A stretch of DNA of 64,000 nt. Source: Rhodobacter huangdaonensis (GTDB lineage Bacteria; Pseudomonadota; Alphaproteobacteria; Rhodobacterales; Rhodobacteraceae). How positions within the stretch are numbered: the first letter of the stretch is position 1; each line of letters starts with the position of its first letter. The position numbers were made by a program, and so were the translations under genes. The stretch spans positions 248,001 through 312,000 of the forward strand of contig NZ_SAVA01000003.1 in the NCBI RefSeq assembly GCF_004022465.1, written 5' to 3'. Positions 52,594 to 60,419 of this stretch are shown piece by piece. The notes beneath the pieces were generated by a model, which searched no databases, was not told the DNA's origin, and worked only from the letters and a program-made list of their open reading frames with translations.

Positions 52594-54099
52594 ATGTTCG
52601 AGAATCTCTCCGAGCGCCTTGGCGGCGTCTTCGAGCGCCTGACGAAACAGGGTGCGCTTTCGGCCGACGACGTGCGCACAGCGCTGCGCGAGGTCCGCAC
52701 CGCGCTGCTCGAGGCCGACGTGTCGCTGCCGGTGGTGCGCGACTTCGTCAAACGCGTCGAGGGCAAGGCCACCGGCGCGTCGGTGACGAAATCGGTCACC
52801 CCCGGCCAGCAGGTGGTGAAGATCGTCCATGACGAGCTGATCGCGATGCTTGCGGGCGAGGGCCCGGCCGACGCGCTGAAGATCGACAACCCGCCCGCGC
52901 CGATCCTGATGGTCGGCCTGCAGGGCTCGGGCAAGACCACCACCACGGCAAAGCTCGCCCGCCGCCTGAAGGAGCGCGAGAAGAAGCGCGTGCTGATGGC
53001 GTCGCTCGACATCTACCGCCCGGCGGCAATGGAGCAGCTGGCGATTCTCGGCACCCAGATCGGCGTCGACACGCTGCCGATCGTGGCCGGCGAAAACGCC
53101 GTGCAGATCGCCAGGCGCGCCAAGCAGCAGGCGACGCTCGGCGGCTATGACGTCTACCTGCTCGACACCGCGGGCCGGTTGCACATCGACGAAGTGCTGA
53201 TGGACGAGGTTGCACAGGTCCGCGATGCGGTTTCCCCGCGCGAGACCCTCCTTGTCGTCGACGGCCTCACCGGCCAGGTCGCGGTCGAGGTGGCGCAGGA
53301 ATTCGAGGACAAGGTCGGCATCTCCGGCGTCGTTCTGACCCGGATGGACGGCGACGGCCGCGGCGGTGCGGCACTCAGCATGCGCGCGGTCACCGGCAAG
53401 CCCATTCGCTTCGTCGGCCTCGGCGAGAAGATGGACGCGCTCGAGACCTTCGAGGCCGAGCGCATCGCCGGCCGCATCCTTGGCATGGGCGACATCGTCG
53501 CGCTCGTCGAGAAGGCCCAGGAGGTCTTCGAGAAGGAGCAGGCCGAACGCATGATGAAGCGGTTCCAGAAGGGCCTCTTCAACATGAACGACATGAAGTC
53601 CCAGCTCGAGCAGATGCTGAAGATGGGCGGCATGCAGGGCGTGATGCAGATGATGCCGGGCATGGGCAAGATGGCGAAGCAGGCCGAGGAGGCCGGTTTC
53701 TCCGACCGCGCCATCCGCCGCCAGATCGCGCTGATCAGCGCCATGACCAAGCAGGAACGCGCTCATCCCGAAATGCTGCAGGCCAGCCGCAAGAAGCGCA
53801 TCGCCGCCGGCGCCGGCCTTGACGTGGCCGAGCTGAACCGGCTGCTGAAGATGCACCGGCAGATGGCCGACACGATGAAGAAGCTCGGCAAGATGGGCAA
53901 GGGCGGCATGCTGAAGCAGGCGATGGCCGCGATGCAGGGCAAGATGGGCGGGCTGCCCGACGCCGGCGACATGGACCCGGCGAAGATGGAAGAGGCGGCG
54001 AAGGCGCTTGGCCAGATGAAGGGCCTGCCGTCGATGCCGGGGCTTGGCGGCATGGGCCTGCCGGGCGGTCTGTCCGGGCTGATGGGCAAGAAGAAATGA
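52594..54099 (+). CDS. ffh: Signal recognition particle protein Ffh
   Basis: The 501-residue GTPase that, with 4.5S RNA, brings signal-bearing ribosomes to FtsY at the membrane. N domain (MFENLSERLGGVFERLTKQG), G domain with GLQGSGKTTTTAKLA (about 108-122), DTAGR, TRMDGDGRGGAAL and the methionine-rich M domain from about 300, ending in a Met/Gly-rich tail. ATG 52594 follows GGAG; upstream in-frame ATGs at 52582 and 52588 are less likely. First gene of a seven-gene run to trmD. Confidence 0.98.
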   Translation: MFENLSERLGGVFERLTKQGALSADDVRTALREVRTALLEADVSLPVVRDFVKRVEGKATGASVTKSVTPGQQVVKIVHDELIAMLAGEGPADALKIDNPPAPILMVGLQGSGKTTTTAKLARRLKEREKKRVLMASLDIYRPAAMEQLAILGTQIGVDTLPIVAGENAVQIARRAKQQATLGGYDVYLLDTAGRLHIDEVLMDEVAQVRDAVSPRETLLVVDGLTGQVAVEVAQEFEDKVGISGVVLTRMDGDGRGGAALSMRAVTGKPIRFVGLGEKMDALETFEAERIAGRILGMGDIVALVEKAQEVFEKEQAERMMKRFQKGLFNMNDMKSQLEQMLKMGGMQGVMQMMPGMGKMAKQAEEAGFSDRAIRRQIALISAMTKQERAHPEMLQASRKKRIAAGAGLDVAELNRLLKMHRQMADTMKKLGKMGKGGMLKQAMAAMQGKMGGLPDAGDMDPAKMEEAAKALGQMKGLPSMPGLGGMGLPGGLSGLMGKKK

Positions 54100-54635
54100 C
54101 GATCCTGCTCGACATCCCGGTGATCGAGACCGACCGTCTGGTGCTGCGCGCACCGGGCACGGACGACCTGCCGGCGATGTATGATTTCTACGCCTCCGAG
54201 CGCTCGCGCTTCGTCGGCGGCCCGTGCTCGCGCGAGCAGGCGTGGCGCTCGCTCGCGATGGAGATCGGGCACTGGGCGCTGCGCGGCTATGGCCGCTGGA
54301 GCGTGGTCGAGAAGGCGAGCGGCGAGATCGTCGGCATGGCCGGCATCTTCAACCCCGAAGGCTGGTTCGGCCCGGAAATCGGCTGGGACCTCTACGAGGG
54401 CTTCGAGGGCCGCGGCTATGCGACCGAGGCCGGCCGCGCCGCCCGCGCCTATGCCTATGACACCCTCGGGATGTCGAGCGTGGTCAGCCTGACGCGGCTG
54501 GCGAACGAACAGTCGGCGCGCGTGGCGCAGCGCCTTGGCGCGGTGCTCGAGGGCACCTTCCAGCACGAGCGCCACGGCATGATGAACGTCTGGCGCCACC
54601 CCTCGGCCGCCCAGCTGAAGGAGATGGCCGCATGA
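54096..54635 (+). CDS. GNAT acetyltransferase (RimJ/RimL-like)
   Basis: A 179-residue N-acetyltransferase: ETDRLVLRAPGTDD at the start, then the acetyl-CoA loop region EGFEGRGYATEAGRAARAYA and NEQSARVAQRLGAVLEG. The substrate is unknown; the RimJ/RimL type and the operon with ffh and ribosomal genes make a ribosomal or other protein N-terminus possible. ATGA overlaps with ffh and with the next gene. Confidence 0.88.
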   Translation: MTILLDIPVIETDRLVLRAPGTDDLPAMYDFYASERSRFVGGPCSREQAWRSLAMEIGHWALRGYGRWSVVEKASGEIVGMAGIFNPEGWFGPEIGWDLYEGFEGRGYATEAGRAARAYAYDTLGMSSVVSLTRLANEQSARVAQRLGAVLEGTFQHERHGMMNVWRHPSAAQLKEMAA

Positions 54636-54928
54636 CCGATGCCGTCACCCGCGCCGCCGAGCTCTTGAAGGAGCATCGCGCCTCGATCGACCGGCTCGAC
54701 GCGATCCTCGTCTTCACGCTGGCCGAGCGGTTCAAGCACACGCAATCGGTGGGCCGGCTCAAGGCCGAGCACGCGCTGCCCCCCGCCGATCCCGCGCGCG
54801 AGGCGCAGCAGATCGCGCGGCTCGAAATGCTGGCGAAGGAGGCCGATCTCGACCCCGAATTCGCCAAGAAGTTCCTGAACTTCGTGATCTCGGAAGTGAT
54901 CCGGCATCACGAGCAATTGCAGAAATGA
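54632..54928 (+). CDS. Chorismate mutase (AroQ class)
   Basis: A 98-residue helical chorismate mutase, converting chorismate to prephenate for phenylalanine and tyrosine. Conserved active-site elements: HRASIDRLDAILVFTLAERF and VGRLKAEHALPPADPAREAQQ. Its position between ffh and rpsP is odd metabolically; it is co-translated with the GNAT gene. A small hairpin (CGGGC-ATCT-GCCCG, 54929-54942) follows before rpsP. Confidence 0.9.
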   Translation: MTDAVTRAAELLKEHRASIDRLDAILVFTLAERFKHTQSVGRLKAEHALPPADPAREAQQIARLEMLAKEADLDPEFAKKFLNFVISEVIRHHEQLQK

Positions 54929-54969
54929 CGGGCATCTGCCCGCACCCAGCCATCTGAAGGAGATACCCC

Positions 54970-55323
54970 ATGGCTATGAAGATCCGGCTCGCCCGCGGCG
55001 GCTCGAAGAAGCGTCCGCACTACGCGATCGTCGCCACCGACTCGCGCATGCCGCGCGACGGCCGCTTCCTCGAGAAGCTCGGCACCTATAACCCGCTGCT
55101 CGCCAAGGACAGCGAAGACCGCGTCAAGATGGACATGGAGCGCGTGCAGTACTGGCTCGCCCAGGGCGCCCAGCCGACCGACCGCGTCGCCCGCTTCCTG
55201 GAAGCCGCCGGCGTCGTCGCGAAGACCGAGCGCAAGAACATGAAGAAGGCCGAGCCCGGCGACAAGGCGAAGAAACGCGCCGAGGAGAAGGCCGCCAAGG
55301 CCGCCGCTCCGGCCGAAGAATAA
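54970..55323 (+). CDS. rpsP: 30S ribosomal protein S16
   Basis: S16, an early-binding protein of the 30S subunit. The core is residues 1-82 (MAMKIRLARGGSKKRPHYAI, FLEKLGTYNP); a Lys/Ala/Glu tail of about 30 residues follows, common in alphaproteobacteria. AAGGAGA lies eight bases before the ATG. Confidence 0.98.
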   Translation: MAMKIRLARGGSKKRPHYAIVATDSRMPRDGRFLEKLGTYNPLLAKDSEDRVKMDMERVQYWLAQGAQPTDRVARFLEAAGVVAKTERKNMKKAEPGDKAKKRAEEKAAKAAAPAEE

Positions 55324-55357
55324 TCTGGCCCAAGGCCCGATTTCGGCTAAGACAGGC

Positions 55358-55381
55358 GGGCCGGGCAGGGATGCCCGGCCC
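55358..55381 (+). other. Strong intercistronic hairpin between rpsP and rimM
   Basis: A perfect 10-bp stem GGGCCGGGCA / TGCCCGGCCC with a GGGA tetraloop and no T run. It may protect the 3' end of rpsP mRNA or lower read-through, so that S16 is made in excess of RimM. Confidence 0.6.
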
Positions 55382-55401
55382 GTTGCACAAGGAGGCCCCC
55401 G

Positions 55402-55911
55402 ATGACGAAAGAGGATCGCGTCTGCGTCGGCGCCATCGCCGGAGCCTTCGGCGTGAAGGGCGAGGCGCGGCTGAAAAGCTTTTGCTCGACCCCCGAGGAC
55501 ATCGCCACCTACGGGCCGCTCTGGCTCGAGGATGGCGCGCGCAGCTTCACGGTGACGCTGACGCGCCCGGTGACGGGCGGGATGGGCGCGCGGCTGACCG
55601 GTCTTGCGACCAAGGAAGAGATCGATGCGCTGAAGGGCGCGACGCTCTGGGCCGACCGCGACCGCCTGCCCTCGCTGCCCGATGACGAGTTCTACCACAC
55701 CGACCTGATCGGCCTGCCGGTCTTCGACGCGGGCGGGGTGCAGATCGGCAAGGTCCGCGCGGTGCAGAACTTCGGCGCCGGCGACATCCTCGAGATCTTC
55801 GCGCCCGGCCGCAAGACGACGCTGATGCTGCCCTTCACCCGCGCCGTGGTGCCCACCGTCGATCTCAAGGCCGGACGGATCATCGCCGACCCGCCCGAGG
55901 AACTCGAATGA
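55402..55911 (+). CDS. rimM: Ribosome maturation factor RimM
   Basis: A 169-residue 16S rRNA processing factor for 30S head assembly. N-terminal RimM barrel (VCVGAIAGAFGVKGEARLKSF) and C-terminal PRC domain (DDEFYHTDLIGLPVFDAGG, FGAGDILEI, LPFTRAVVPTVDL). Its stop overlaps the next ATG. Confidence 0.97.
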   Translation: MTKEDRVCVGAIAGAFGVKGEARLKSFCSTPEDIATYGPLWLEDGARSFTVTLTRPVTGGMGARLTGLATKEEIDALKGATLWADRDRLPSLPDDEFYHTDLIGLPVFDAGGVQIGKVRAVQNFGAGDILEIFAPGRKTTLMLPFTRAVVPTVDLKAGRIIADPPEELE

Positions 55912-56753
55912 CGCTGCAACGGGTGATCATCCACCCGGGCTTTCACAAGACCGGCACCTCGAGCGTGCAGCGCGCGCTGCGCACGTGCCGGGCCGATCTG
56001 GCCCCCCTCTGGCAGATCGGGCTCGAGGAGGATTTCCCGGATGCCGCCGCGGCCGCGCGCGCCTATTCACTGCGCCGCGACCCGCTCGATCTGGGCCTGT
56101 TCCAGCAGGCGCTGGCCGACTGGATCGAGACGCTGGAGCTTGCCGGGACCGAGGGGCTGCTGCTCAGCTGCGAGTCGCTGATGGGCGAGATCCCGGGCCC
56201 ACCCGGCGGTGCCCGCGACTATTCCGCCGGCCCCGATCTGGCGGTGGCGCTGGTCGAGGTGCTGCGCGCGGCCTTTGGCTCAAACATCGCGGTGACGCTG
56301 CACCTGTCCACCCGCGACAGCGCCGACTGGCTTGAAAGCCTGCACTGGCAGCTGGTGCGCGGCGGGCTGGTCGACGAGCGCTTCGGCGCCTTCGCGCGGC
56401 GGATGCGCGGCCATACCGACCTTGGCGCGCAGGCCCGTGCCATCGCCGCGGCCGTCGCGGCCGTGCCGGTGCAGATCGCGCCGCTTGAGGAGATGACCGG
56501 CCCAGAGGGGCCGCTTGGCCCGCTTCTCGACCTGATGGGCTGGCCCGCGGCGCAGCGGCAGGCGTTTCAGGCGATGCCGCGGGTGAACGCCCGCCCGCCG
56601 CACGTCGACCGGCTGCACCTTGCCAATCGCTTCGCCCGGATTAACCGCAGGGTTGAAGGGCGCGAGGCAGCGAAGGCCGTCAAGCAACGGATGATGGCCC
56701 GGATCTGGGCCCGCGCGCGCCGCACCCGCGCGCCGAACGAGGAACAAGCATGA
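55908..56753 (+). CDS. Sulfotransferase-like protein inserted between rimM and trmD
   Basis: A 281-residue protein. The start IIHPGFHKTGTSSVQRAL is the P-loop-like 5'-phosphosulfate site of sulfotransferases (GxHKTGTS). A mid-protein segment VTLHLSTRDSADWLESLHWQL resembles the 3'-phosphate-binding RxxxDxxxS region. The C-terminus is very basic (RRVEGREAAKAVKQRMMARIWARARRTR), which could bind RNA or membrane. It is joined to both neighbours by ATGA overlaps, so it is made together with ribosome-maturation proteins. The acceptor is unknown; enzymatic activity is inferred from the motif only. Confidence 0.7.
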   Translation: MTLQRVIIHPGFHKTGTSSVQRALRTCRADLAPLWQIGLEEDFPDAAAAARAYSLRRDPLDLGLFQQALADWIETLELAGTEGLLLSCESLMGEIPGPPGGARDYSAGPDLAVALVEVLRAAFGSNIAVTLHLSTRDSADWLESLHWQLVRGGLVDERFGAFARRMRGHTDLGAQARAIAAAVAAVPVQIAPLEEMTGPEGPLGPLLDLMGWPAAQRQAFQAMPRVNARPPHVDRLHLANRFARINRRVEGREAAKAVKQRMMARIWARARRTRAPNEEQA

Positions 56754-57688
56754 GCACCGACACCGGCTCCGACGAGAACGCCCCCGAAGCGGCCCCAGAG
56801 CCCCCGCCCGCGCCCCGCCGCGTCGGCAAGGGCGCCGAGAAATACTCGACGAGCTACCTCGCCGAGGCCGAGGTGCCGGCGGATGCCCCCACCCGCGCGC
56901 TCGGCCGGCGTCATGTCGTCACCTCGCTCGCCGGTGGCAAGCTGCGGCCGCGCGACCTGATGGAGGAGGTGAACGAGCCCGCCGCCGGCTGGCGCGCGAA
57001 GATCGTCACCCTCTTCCCCGAGGCCTTCCCGGGCGTTCTGGGCCTCAGCCTGACCGGCAAGGCGATGACCGAGGGGCTGTGGTCGATCGAGACCATCGAC
57101 CTGCGCCCCTTCGGCCTTGGCAAGCACCGCAACGTCGACGACACCCCCGCGGGCGGCGGCGCCGGCATGGTGCTGCGCGCCGATGTGGTGGCGGCAGCGC
57201 TTGATACCGCGGCCGCGGGCACGCCCGCCGACCGCGAAAGATGGCCGGTGATCTTCATGAGCCCGCGCGGCAAGCCCTTCACCCAGGCCGACGCGCGCCG
57301 CTTTGCCGCCGCCGAGGGGATGACCATCCTGTGCGGCCGCTTCGAGGGCGTCGACGAGCGGGTGCTGGAGCATTACGCGATCGAGGAGGTCTCGATCGGC
57401 GATTTCGTCCTCACCGGCGGCGAGCTGGCGGCGCAGGTGATCCTCGACGCGATCGTGCGGCTGCGCCCGGGGGTTCTGGGCAATGCCGAGAGCGCGGTCG
57501 AGGAAAGCCATTCGAACGGGCTGCTGGAGCATCCGCAATACACCCGCCCTGCCGAATGGGAGGGCCGTGCGATCCCCGAGGTGCTGACCTCGGGCAATCA
57601 CAAGAAGATCGCCGAATGGCGGCGCACGATGAGCGAGGCGCTGACCAGGGAGCGGCGGCCCGACCTGTGGGAGAAGTTCGGCAAGTGA
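56750..57688 (+). CDS. trmD: tRNA (guanine-37-N1)-methyltransferase with N-terminal extension
   Basis: Methylates G37 of tRNAs to prevent +1 frameshifting. The TrmD domain begins at WRAKIVTLFPEAFPG (about residue 80), with the knot loops DDTPAGGGAGMVLR, FMSPRGKPFTQ and SIGDFVLTGGELA, and ends normally. Residues 1-79 are an extra, Pro/Ala/Glu-rich then basic segment not found in standard TrmD. The ATG at 56750 overlaps the previous stop, favouring the long form; an internal ATG at residue 71 could give a near-standard protein. Confidence 0.95.
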   Translation: MSTDTGSDENAPEAAPEPPPAPRRVGKGAEKYSTSYLAEAEVPADAPTRALGRRHVVTSLAGGKLRPRDLMEEVNEPAAGWRAKIVTLFPEAFPGVLGLSLTGKAMTEGLWSIETIDLRPFGLGKHRNVDDTPAGGGAGMVLRADVVAAALDTAAAGTPADRERWPVIFMSPRGKPFTQADARRFAAAEGMTILCGRFEGVDERVLEHYAIEEVSIGDFVLTGGELAAQVILDAIVRLRPGVLGNAESAVEESHSNGLLEHPQYTRPAEWEGRAIPEVLTSGNHKKIAEWRRTMSEALTRERRPDLWEKFGK

Positions 57689-57719
57689 TGCCACACGGCG
57701 CGCGCGGGACAGGCCGCGC

Positions 57720-57780
57720 GGGGGCTCTGCCCCGCCGAGGCAATGCCTCGGCCCCCCGAGGTATTTGGGGCAAGATGAAT
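57720..57780. repeat. Half-copy F of the modular palindromic element
   Basis: Only the left half: GGGGGCTCTGCCCC, private hairpin CCGAGGC-AAT-GCCTCGG, then CCCCCCGAGGTATTTGGGG continuing to CAAGATGAAT. No inverted second half follows. It is the only copy between genes pointing the same way (trmD and the VOC gene). Confidence 0.85.
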
Positions 57781-57818
57781 GGGGGGCGTGCGCGCCCGAT
57801 TTCCAGGGGGAGGACAAC

Positions 57819-58247
57819 ATGAGCCCCATTCGATTGCATCGTGGCCGGCTTTTCGATCACGTCCAGCTTGTGGTCCGCGACCTTGCGGCGAGTGCGGAGT
57901 TCTACAGGGCCGTTCTCGCCGAACTCGGGATCGCCGTGACCGACACCGGCAATGGCTGCTTCTTCGCAGACGAGCTGGTGGTATCGGCGCTCGACAGCCC
58001 GACCGCCTCGGGCGTGCTGACCGGGCGCCAGCACCTGGCCTTTCAGGCCCGAGACCGCGCCACCGTCGACGCCTTCCACCGCGCTGCCCTCGCCCATGGC
58101 GGGCGCGACAACGGCGCCCCCGGCCTGCGGCCCTACCATCCCGAATATTATGCGGCCTTCGTTCTCGATCCCGATGGCAACAACATCGAGGCGGTGTATC
58201 AGGGACAGGCCCGGCGCAGCGCGGCATCTGTGGTGATCGAAGTCTGA
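57819..58247 (+). CDS. VOC-family (glyoxalase/dioxygenase fold) protein
   Basis: A 142-residue protein with the paired beta-alpha-beta modules of the vicinal oxygen chelate fold: FDHVQLVVRDLAASAEFYRAVL in the first, LAFQARDRATVDAFHRAAL and FVLDPDGNNIEAVY in the second. The metal-binding histidine (DHV) and glutamate (NIEAVY) are present. Substrate unknown. GGGGGAGGA lies before the ATG; earlier in-frame codons run into half-copy F. Confidence 0.85.
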   Translation: MSPIRLHRGRLFDHVQLVVRDLAASAEFYRAVLAELGIAVTDTGNGCFFADELVVSALDSPTASGVLTGRQHLAFQARDRATVDAFHRAALAHGGRDNGAPGLRPYHPEYYAAFVLDPDGNNIEAVYQGQARRSAASVVIEV

Positions 58248-58310
58248 CGCCGCGGCCCTGTGCGGCGGGCCTCGGATGGGAAGAGGCCATCGCCCTCCCC
58301 CACTTCCCCC

Positions 58311-58339
58311 TTGATCCGTTGGCCGTTTGACCGTATGAC
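58311..58339 (+). promoter_or_regulatory. Promoter of rplS-rpmE
   Basis: TTGATC at 58311-58316, 17-base spacer, TATGAC at 58334-58339: a near-consensus promoter separate from the trmD operon. The predicted start near 58346 leaves a leader of about 215 bases. Confidence 0.65.
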
Positions 58340-58345
58340 GCGCCG

Positions 58346-58561
58346 TCCGGACCGGAATCGGCTCTCGGACCCTTTGCCCGTTGCCTGTGACCGTCTGCTT
58401 CGGCGTTCACATGGGGCACGCGCGGGGAAGGACAGCAAAAGACGAACGATCCTCCGGCGGGCGCCCCTTCCCAGATGAAGGCCAGCGGACCCGAGTGAAG
58501 ACCGGAGCTCTCGGGCGGCGACATCTTTGCGGGCTTACCGCAAGCAACGAAAGGACATGCG
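58346..58561 (+). promoter_or_regulatory. Long 5' leader of rplS
   Basis: About 215 bases with no gene on either strand that I can support. Several GC-rich pairable stretches are visible but no known leader motif. Autoregulation by L19 is possible. The remainder of the 314-base gap (58248-58310) is unremarkable apart from CGCCGC...GCGGCG after the VOC stop. Confidence 0.4.
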
Positions 58562-58933
58562 ATGAACCTGATCGCGCAACTCGAGGCGGAACAGATCGCC
58601 GCCCTCGGCAAGACCATTCCGGATTTCAAGGCCGGCGACACCGTTCGCGTCGGCTTCAAGGTGACCGAAGGCACCCGCACCCGTGTGCAGATGTATGAAG
58701 GCGTCTGCATCGCGCGCAAGGGCGGTTCGACCCTCGCCGCCTCGTTCACCGTGCGCAAGATCTCCTTCGGCGAAGGCGTCGAGCGCGTGTTCCCGCTCTA
58801 TTCGACCAACATCGACTCGATCGAGGTCGTCCGTCGTGGCCGTGTGCGTCGTGCGAAGCTCTACTACCTGCGTGACCGTCGCGGCAAATCGGCCCGTATC
58901 GCCGAAGACACCACCTACAAAGCCAAGGCCTGA
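58562..58933 (+). CDS. rplS: 50S ribosomal protein L19
   Basis: A 123-residue L19, which sits at the 30S-50S interface. Signatures: IPDFKAGDTVRVGFKVTEG, YEGVCIARKGG, SFGEGVERVFPLYS and VRRAKLYYLRDRRGKSARI. Codon use is noticeably more biased than in neighbours, as for highly expressed genes. Twelve bases before rpmE. Confidence 0.98.
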   Translation: MNLIAQLEAEQIAALGKTIPDFKAGDTVRVGFKVTEGTRTRVQMYEGVCIARKGGSTLAASFTVRKISFGEGVERVFPLYSTNIDSIEVVRRGRVRRAKLYYLRDRRGKSARIAEDTTYKAKA

Positions 58934-58944
58934 GGAGCGGACCG

Positions 58945-59166
58945 ATGAAATCCGAAATCCATCCCGAATACCACTTCATCACCGTCAAGATGACCGACGG
59001 CACCGAGTATCAGACCCGGTCGACCTGGGGCAAGGAAGGCGAAGTCATGTCGCTCGACATCGACCCGACCTCGCACCCGGCCTGGACCGGCGGCAATGCC
59101 CGTCTGATGGACACCGGCGGCCGCGTGTCGAAGTTCAAGAACAAGTACGCCGGCCTGGGCTTCTGA
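58945..59166 (+). CDS. rpmE: 50S ribosomal protein L31, zinc-free type
   Basis: A 73-residue L31 (MKSEIHPEYHFITVKMTDGT, TRSTWGKEGE, HPAWTGG, GGRVSKFKNKY). There is no cysteine at all, so the CxxC zinc site of C+ L31 is absent. Ends before a strong terminator. Confidence 0.97.
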   Translation: MKSEIHPEYHFITVKMTDGTEYQTRSTWGKEGEVMSLDIDPTSHPAWTGGNARLMDTGGRVSKFKNKYAGLGF

Positions 59167-59189
59167 GCCCCGCCGCTTGCGGAAACCGG

Positions 59190-59216
59190 AAAGGGCGCCC
59201 CTCGGGCGCCCTTTTT
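59190..59216 (+). terminator. Rho-independent terminator of rplS-rpmE
   Basis: An 11-bp perfect stem AAAGGGCGCCC / GGGCGCCCTTT with loop CTC, followed by five T. Confidence 0.92.
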
Positions 59217-59350
59217 CGTGGCCAGTGCCGGGCAGCAGCGCCACGCCCCGGCACATTCGCCAACATCCCCTTGCGCCAGGACGGAACCTTGGTTAGCCCG
59301 AATCTGACCATCAGCGCCCTGCCAGGCGCGTCAGAACCCGGGGGAAGAAC

Positions 59351-60160
59351 GTGGCGCATATCATTGTGACCGGAAACGAGAAGGGCGGTTCCGGCAAGTC
59401 GACCACCTGCATGCATGTCGCCACGGCGCTGTGCCGGATGGGACACCGGGTCGGGGCACTCGATCTCGACATCCGCCAGCGCAGCTTCGGCCGCTATGTC
59501 GAGAACCGCCGCGCCTTCCTCGCCCGCGAGGGGCTCGATCTGCCCACCCCCGAATATCGCGACCTGCCCGAGGCCGAATCCGAAAGCCTTGCGCCGGGCG
59601 AGAACCCCTATGACCACCGCCTCGCGGCCGCAGTGGCCGAGCTGGAACCCGAGTGCGACTTCATCCTGATCGACTGCCCCGGCTCGCACACCCGGCTGAG
59701 CCAGGTGGCGCATTCGCTCGCCGACACGCTGATCACGCCGCTCAACGACAGCTTCATCGACTTCGACCTGCTGGCGCGGATCGACCCCGAGACCTCGAAG
59801 GTTCTCGGCCCCTCGATCTATTCGGAAATGGTCTGGTCGGCGCGGCAGCTGCGCGCGCGCGCCGGGCTGAAGCCGATCGACTGGATCGTGCTGCGCAACC
59901 GCGTCGGCGCCCAGCAGATGCACAACAAGCGCAAGGTCGGCGCGGCGCTCGAACAGCTGTCGAAGCGCATCGGCTTCCGCGTGGCTCCGGGCTTTTCCGA
60001 GCGCGTGATCTTCCGCGAGCTGTTCCCGCGCGGGCTTACCCTGCTTGATCTGCGCGACCTCGGGGTCGAGAACCTGAACATCTCGAACGTGGCGGCGCGG
60101 CAGGAGTTGCGCGAGCTGATGAAGGAGCTGCGGCTGCCCGGCGTCGAGGTCGACTTCTGA
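59351..60160 (+). CDS. mipZ: Division-plane positioning ATPase MipZ
   Basis: A 269-residue ParA/MinD-type ATPase which, in Caulobacter, forms a gradient from the ParB-bound poles and blocks FtsZ except at midcell. Deviant Walker A NEKGGSGKSTTCMH (about 9-22), ALDLDIRQRSFGRYVENR specific to MipZ, and IDCPGSHTRLSQ. GTG start at 59351. It replaces the Min system in Rhodobacteraceae. Confidence 0.95.
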   Translation: MAHIIVTGNEKGGSGKSTTCMHVATALCRMGHRVGALDLDIRQRSFGRYVENRRAFLAREGLDLPTPEYRDLPEAESESLAPGENPYDHRLAAAVAELEPECDFILIDCPGSHTRLSQVAHSLADTLITPLNDSFIDFDLLARIDPETSKVLGPSIYSEMVWSARQLRARAGLKPIDWIVLRNRVGAQQMHNKRKVGAALEQLSKRIGFRVAPGFSERVIFRELFPRGLTLLDLRDLGVENLNISNVAARQELRELMKELRLPGVEVDF

Positions 60161-60162
60161 GC

Positions 60163-60318
60163 TCAGGCCGAGAGGCGGCCCGGACGGAACGGCGAGACCG
60201 GGGCGTGATGGGCGAGCTTGCGATGGCTTTGCCGGCCCAGCGCACACAGCCGCGCCTCGAGGATCGCATCGGCCTCGTCCTCGCGGAAGAGGCCGAAGAG
60301 TTTCATCAGGCTGCGCAT
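60163..60318 (-). CDS. Small conserved-looking protein convergent with mipZ
   Basis: A 51-residue reading frame: MRSLMKLFGLFREDEADAIL... then ARLCALGRQSHRKLAHHAP and a basic end. A good ribosome site GGGAGGA lies eight bases before the ATG and a TTGGCC-N17-TGTCTT promoter can be placed upstream. An N-terminal amphipathic helix is likely. I do not recognise it. Its stop lies two bases past the mipZ stop. Confidence 0.55.
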   Translation of the reverse strand: MRSLMKLFGLFREDEADAILEARLCALGRQSHRKLAHHAPVSPFRPGRLSA

Positions 60319-60419
60319 CGTTCCGTCCTCCCGCCGTCAGGGATGTCCGAAGACAGGCTTGCGCCGGATTGCGGCCAAATCTTGACCCGACGGCGGAGTT
60401 CCGAAGGCGTCCGGCGGGC

